This document shows positions 61,146 through 64,000 of a stretch of 64,000 nt of DNA, one piece after another. The translations under genes and the position numbers were made by a program. Origin of the DNA: Vibrio penaeicida (lineage in GTDB: Bacteria > Pseudomonadota > Gammaproteobacteria > Enterobacterales > Vibrionaceae); the NCBI RefSeq assembly GCF_030689305.1, contig NZ_JAUYVM010000001.1:620001-684000 (forward strand). Reading direction: 5' to 3'. The notes beneath the pieces were generated by a model that made no database searches, was not told where the DNA came from, and saw only the letters and a list, made by a program, of their open reading frames with translations. The stretch's first letter is position 1. Every line of letters begins with the position of its first letter.

Positions 61146-62351
61146 ATGCCTTTAACCGACGTACGCTCACAGTTTCCTGCGCTGGCACAAGATGTCAACG
61201 AGACCCCTTTGGTTTATCTTGATAGCGCTGCGACCACTCAGAAACCTCAAGTCGTGATAGATGCGATTCAAAAATATTACAGCCAGCAAAATGCAAATGT
61301 ACATCGCGGTAGCCACTCCTTAACCGCCAATGCCACTTCTCTTTTTGAAGAAGCCAGAGAGACTGTTGCCGATTTTATCGGTGCGCAGCCAAAAGAAGTA
61401 ATTTGGACTCGAGGTGCAACGGAAGCGTTGAACTTAATCGCTCAAACTTATGCTCGAAGTACACTTCAAGCAGGCGACGAAATTCTGATCGGCGAAATGG
61501 AGCATCACGCGAACATTGTTCCTTGGCAAATTGTGGCAGAGCAGACGGGCGCAAGTATCGTCAAAATTCCCATGACGCCATCTGGTGAGCTCGATATGGC
61601 GGCATTTGAATCACGCTTATCTCACAATGTAAAGATCGTGGCCGTTGCTCATGTGACGAACGTAACAGGGTATCGCCAACCTATTGAAGAGATAATCAAG
61701 CTCAGCCGGCAAGTCGGCGCGGTCAGTGTCATTGATGGTGCTCAGGGCATTGTTCACGAATCTGTGGACATCAAAACGCTGGATGCCGATTTTTATGTAT
61801 TTTCCGGTCACAAATTATATGCGCCAGCAGGAATTGGGGTGTTGTATGGCAAGCTTGATTTACTGCAAGCTATGCCGCCATGGCATGGCGGCGGGAAGAT
61901 GGTCGAGCGTGTGAGCTTCACCGGAACGACATTTTCCGAGCTTCCCGGAAAGTTTGAGGCTGGCACACCAAACGTTGCCGGAGCGATTGCGTTAAGCACC
62001 GCCATCAAATGGTATCGCTCGTTCTCTCTTGAGGGCATAGAATCGCACATTCATCAGCTGCAAAGACTAACGGCTAACAAACTGGAACAGATGGAAGACA
62101 TTTCACTACTCGGCTATCAGCCTAATGCGAGTGTGCTGACTTTTGTTACCGATGGCATTCACCACCAAGATATCGCTACCCTTCTTGATCAGCAAGGAAT
62201 AGCGGTAAGAGCTGGGCACCATTGTGCTCATCCACTCATGGATGCATTGGGAGTAACAGGAACCGTAAGAGTCTCATTCGGGATTTACAACACGGAAGAA
62301 GATGTAGAGAAGCTGGTGAAAGCGGTAGAAAAAGCGTTAGACATTCTTTAG
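61146..62351 (+). CDS. csdA: Cysteine desulfurase CsdA/SufS type
   Basis: PLP enzyme that takes sulfur from cysteine and hands it to CsdE. 401 aa, group II desulfurase: VYLDSAATTQKPQVV, GEMEHHANIVPWQ (PLP His), SGHKLYAPAGIGVLYG (Lys-PLP), and the active Cys in RAGHHCAHP (~360). CsdA is preferred over SufS because csdE-like and tcdA genes lie just beyond it and no suf cluster is present. Confidence 0.92.
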   Translation: MPLTDVRSQFPALAQDVNETPLVYLDSAATTQKPQVVIDAIQKYYSQQNANVHRGSHSLTANATSLFEEARETVADFIGAQPKEVIWTRGATEALNLIAQTYARSTLQAGDEILIGEMEHHANIVPWQIVAEQTGASIVKIPMTPSGELDMAAFESRLSHNVKIVAVAHVTNVTGYRQPIEEIIKLSRQVGAVSVIDGAQGIVHESVDIKTLDADFYVFSGHKLYAPAGIGVLYGKLDLLQAMPPWHGGGKMVERVSFTGTTFSELPGKFEAGTPNVAGAIALSTAIKWYRSFSLEGIESHIHQLQRLTANKLEQMEDISLLGYQPNASVLTFVTDGIHHQDIATLLDQQGIAVRAGHHCAHPLMDALGVTGTVRVSFGIYNTEEDVEKLVKAVEKALDIL

Positions 62352-62354
62352 TTT

Positions 62355-62365
62355 CCCCCCCCCCC
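62355..62365. repeat. C11 homopolymer
   Basis: Eleven consecutive C start 4 bp past the csdA stop and run up to the T/A-run of the following terminator. A tract of this length can vary by slippage or by sequencing error; it lies outside coding sequence. Confidence 0.8.
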
Positions 62366-62366
62366 T

Positions 62367-62407
62367 AAAAAAACACCTCCAACTTGCATTAGCTCGCTGG
62401 TTGGAGG
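62367..62407 (-). terminator. Terminator of the OM beta-barrel gene
   Basis: CCTCCAAC (62376-62383) / GTTGGAGG (62400-62407); on the minus strand followed by GTTTTTTT. Convergent with csdA. Confidence 0.85.
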
Positions 62408-62416
62408 CATTCAAGC

Positions 62417-62941
62417 TTAAAATTTATAACCAATCAGAAACGCCCCTTGGCTTAACCGGATATTTTTCAGTTCGACCAACTCAACGTTTAAATCCGCATA
62501 AAACCCGTGCGATGCAATAAAACGTATACCTGCGCCATACACCAAACCAGACTCTCGCTCTTGCGGTGTAAATGCCGTTGCTTTCACAGTATGTAGACCA
62601 TAACCAAGCGTCGCATAAGGTTTAATTGCTCCACCAGCATCAACATTGAATGGGTGTGAAAGCTCAACCGCAATTTTTCCGGTGTTAGCGGAAAGCAAAT
62701 CTTGTGAATTGGCTTCAAAAGTTAACTTTGCAGCAAACATAGCATTGAAATCATAAGCCCCATCAACTCTCAATCCACCGCCGCCATTGGTGGTGAAATA
62801 GGTGCTGTTTACACTGGATGAATAACTGGTACTGGCAAAACCTGCCGCTAAGCGAAAGCCTTCTCGCTCACCGTGTTTTTGTGATTCAGCCATGCTGAAT
62901 GTAGAAATCAGTGCGGTAGCCAAGACGAAATATTTTTTCAT
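62417..62941 (-). CDS. Outer-membrane beta-barrel protein (small porin-like)
   Basis: 174 aa with signal peptide MKKYFVLATALISTFSMA. Eight-stranded barrel pattern: FRLAAGFASTSYSS, GGLRVDGAYDFNAMFAAKLTFEA, IKPYATLGYGLHTV, GLVYGAGIRFIASHGFYADLNVELVEL, ending FLIGYKF with terminal Phe. Family OmpA-like/OmpX-like OM_channels; ligand unknown. It lies between csdA and csdE, splitting that pair. Confidence 0.82.
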   Translation of the reverse strand: MKKYFVLATALISTFSMAESQKHGEREGFRLAAGFASTSYSSSVNSTYFTTNGGGGLRVDGAYDFNAMFAAKLTFEANSQDLLSANTGKIAVELSHPFNVDAGGAIKPYATLGYGLHTVKATAFTPQERESGLVYGAGIRFIASHGFYADLNVELVELKNIRLSQGAFLIGYKF

Positions 62942-63003
62942 GTTATTCCTTTTTCTTTTTATTGAATCAAAACTCGATCCACGAAATCGCTAAAGCCAGC
63001 AAG

Positions 63004-63432
63004 CTATCGGGTCACCGTTTGAATATGCTCAACAATGGCTTTCAATCCATTGCCACGTGAAGGGCTTAAATGGGCAATAAGACCTGTTCGCTCAAAATAG
63101 TCATCAATATTAAAGTGCTGAATTTGCTCCGACGTTTTTCCCTCATAAGCCGCCAGCACAAGAGCAATCAAACCACGAACGATTCTTGCGTCTGAATCGG
63201 CACAAAAATGCCAACAATCACCGTGCTTTTCAGTAACAAACCACACTTGGCTTTCACATCCAGAAATCGTGACAGTATCTGATTTCAACGTTTCAGGCAT
63301 AGCGGGCAGTTTCTTACCCCATTGAATAACTTGTCGGTAACGGTCTTCCCAGCTTTTAAAACCTTGCATTGTCTCTGCAATGTGCTCGCTAGAAATATCG
63401 GTACCAAAAGGGGACGAAGGAAAGTTGCTCAT
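63004..63432 (-). CDS. csdE: SufE/CsdE-type sulfur acceptor
   Basis: Accepts sulfane sulfur from CsdA and stimulates it. 142 aa from the ATG at 63432; a TTG upstream adds seven residues. Active Cys in TVTISGCESQVWF (~54), WEDRYRQVIQWGKKLPAMP, DARIVRGLIALVLAAYEGKT. It is on the same strand as tcdA, with the tandem repeats and a terminator between. Confidence 0.92.
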   Translation of the reverse strand: MSNFPSSPFGTDISSEHIAETMQGFKSWEDRYRQVIQWGKKLPAMPETLKSDTVTISGCESQVWFVTEKHGDCWHFCADSDARIVRGLIALVLAAYEGKTSEQIQHFNIDDYFERTGLIAHLSPSRGNGLKAIVEHIQTVTR

Positions 63433-63520
63433 AATATTTGCTGAATTATCCAATTTAAACTGTGTGAGATTATATACCCAAACCCACTCAGGTGAAGGTT
63501 CAAAATGCCTTTCTACTATT

Positions 63521-63615
63521 AGTATAAGAAAATCTGATCAGCATAAGAAAGCCCGACTAGTATAAGAAAGGCTAGCTAGTACAAGAAAACCTAGCCAAAA
63601 TAAGAAAGCCCAGCA
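63521..63615. repeat. Five-copy tandem repeat, 19 bp period
   Basis: Units at 63521, 63540, 63559, 63578 and 63597 share AGTATAAGAAA(G/A)-N8. The core ATAAGAAA (once ACAAGAAA) recurs at exact 19-bp steps from 63524 to 63600. The last copy runs into the tcdA terminator. Confidence 0.85.
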
Positions 63616-63636
63616 TCAACGCTGGGCTTTCTTTTA
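63605..63636. terminator. tcdA terminator
   Basis: AAAGCCCAGC/GCTGGGCTTT with a 6-nt loop and T-rich flanks, just past the tcdA stop. Confidence 0.85.
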
Positions 63637-63657
63637 GAATATAGGTGTTAGGAGCAG

Positions 63658-64000
63658 TTAGGTTGTTTTCATTCCACGCTGAATCAACTTCTCGACAACT
63701 CGCGATACCGCGACAAACCCAAACGTTGCCGTTACAACCGTAGCCGCACCAAAACCGCTGGCACAGTCCATACGCTTCGGACCTTCCGCCGTCGACTTAG
63801 TGGCGCAAACACTGCCATCAGCTTGTGGGTATTTAAGTTGTTCAGTAGAGAAAACGCACTCAATTCCAAACTTGCGTTGCGGATTTTTAGGAAAATTATG
63901 ATGGCGACGAAGTGTGTCTTTGATCTTCTTCGCTAACGGGTCTTGAATGGTTTTGGTTAAGTCGGCAACCTGAATTTGAGTTGGGTCCACTTGACCGCCC
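63658..64000 (-). CDS. tcdA: tRNA t6A37 dehydratase TcdA (5' part off window)
   Basis: C-terminal part of the ATP-dependent enzyme that cyclises t6A37 to ct6A in tRNA (also called CsdL), receiving help from CsdA-CsdE. Visible: QIQVADLTKTIQDPLAKKI, FGIECVFSTEQLKYPQ, KRMDCASGFGAATVVTATFG. The reading frame is open to the right edge; the N-terminal ATP-binding and catalytic half is outside. csdA, csdE and tcdA together match the E. coli csd cluster. Confidence 0.93.
   Translation of the reverse strand, partial: GGQVDPTQIQVADLTKTIQDPLAKKIKDTLRRHHNFPKNPQRKFGIECVFSTEQLKYPQADGSVCATKSTAEGPKRMDCASGFGAATVVTATFGFVAVSRVVEKLIQRGMKTT

Noticed and set aside
63521..63615. CRISPR array
   Set aside because: 19-bp units without separable repeat and spacer; simple tandem repeats.

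Overview
This window is chromosomal DNA from a Vibrio species or a very close relative. The evidence is the sodium-pumping NADH:quinone reductase operon with nqrM and apbE beside it, a polar flagellum region laid out as flgNMA-cheVR-flgBCDE with flgO, flgP and flgT, an OmpK-type outer membrane channel, a GH18 chitinase, and short palindromes of the ATACCCAAG type. I cannot name the species from sequence alone.

Layout. 1-9127: polar flagellum genes, with flgE running off the left edge. They carry visible sigma-54 sites (before flgB and flgT), a sigma-28 site (before flgM) and an intrinsic terminator between flgM and flgN. 9177-10785: a tRNA-Arg(CCT) followed by att-like short repeats and two accessory genes (Imm11-like, PLD-like), which looks like the scar of a mobile element. 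10972-24046: azurin, an orphan AP2-like gene, gltX, the copper gene copA under a near-perfect CueR operator with a DUF411 gene, an AbgT transporter, the zinc-independent ribosomal protein pair rpmE2-rpmJ2 with a Zur-type box, trmO-proS and small conserved genes. 24099-33012: an NSS transporter, a secreted modular chitinase, a YggN-like protein, a Gre-like protein, a second RecQ-type helicase behind a 17-18 bp tandem repeat, and dinB with an SOS box.

33258-39627 is the most interesting region. A double-receiver diguanylate cyclase lies upstream of a tightly coupled five-gene operon. The operon encodes a FlgO/CsgG-like outer membrane protein, a periplasmic TPR protein, one protein joining a FliF-like C-terminal membrane segment to a FliG-like cytoplasmic region, a MotA-like protein and a MotB-like protein. 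It reads as a compact rotor plus stator with envelope parts but with no hook, rod, filament or export genes: a candidate non-flagellar rotary (or otherwise ion-driven) machine encoded in a genome that also has a normal polar flagellum.

39783-64000: an AsmA-family giant, nqrM-apbE-nqrFEDCBA (the complete pump with its maturation factors), bolA, rlmG, yajG-ppiA-ampG, an ECF11 sigma factor with its ChrR anti-sigma and a matching promoter, a Lon-N domain protein, the OmpK-like channel, a panE-like reductase overlapping yajL, and csdA/csdE/tcdA (sulfur relay and tRNA t6A cyclisation), with tcdA cut by the right edge. Genes are densely packed, and most gaps hold recognisable terminators or promoters.
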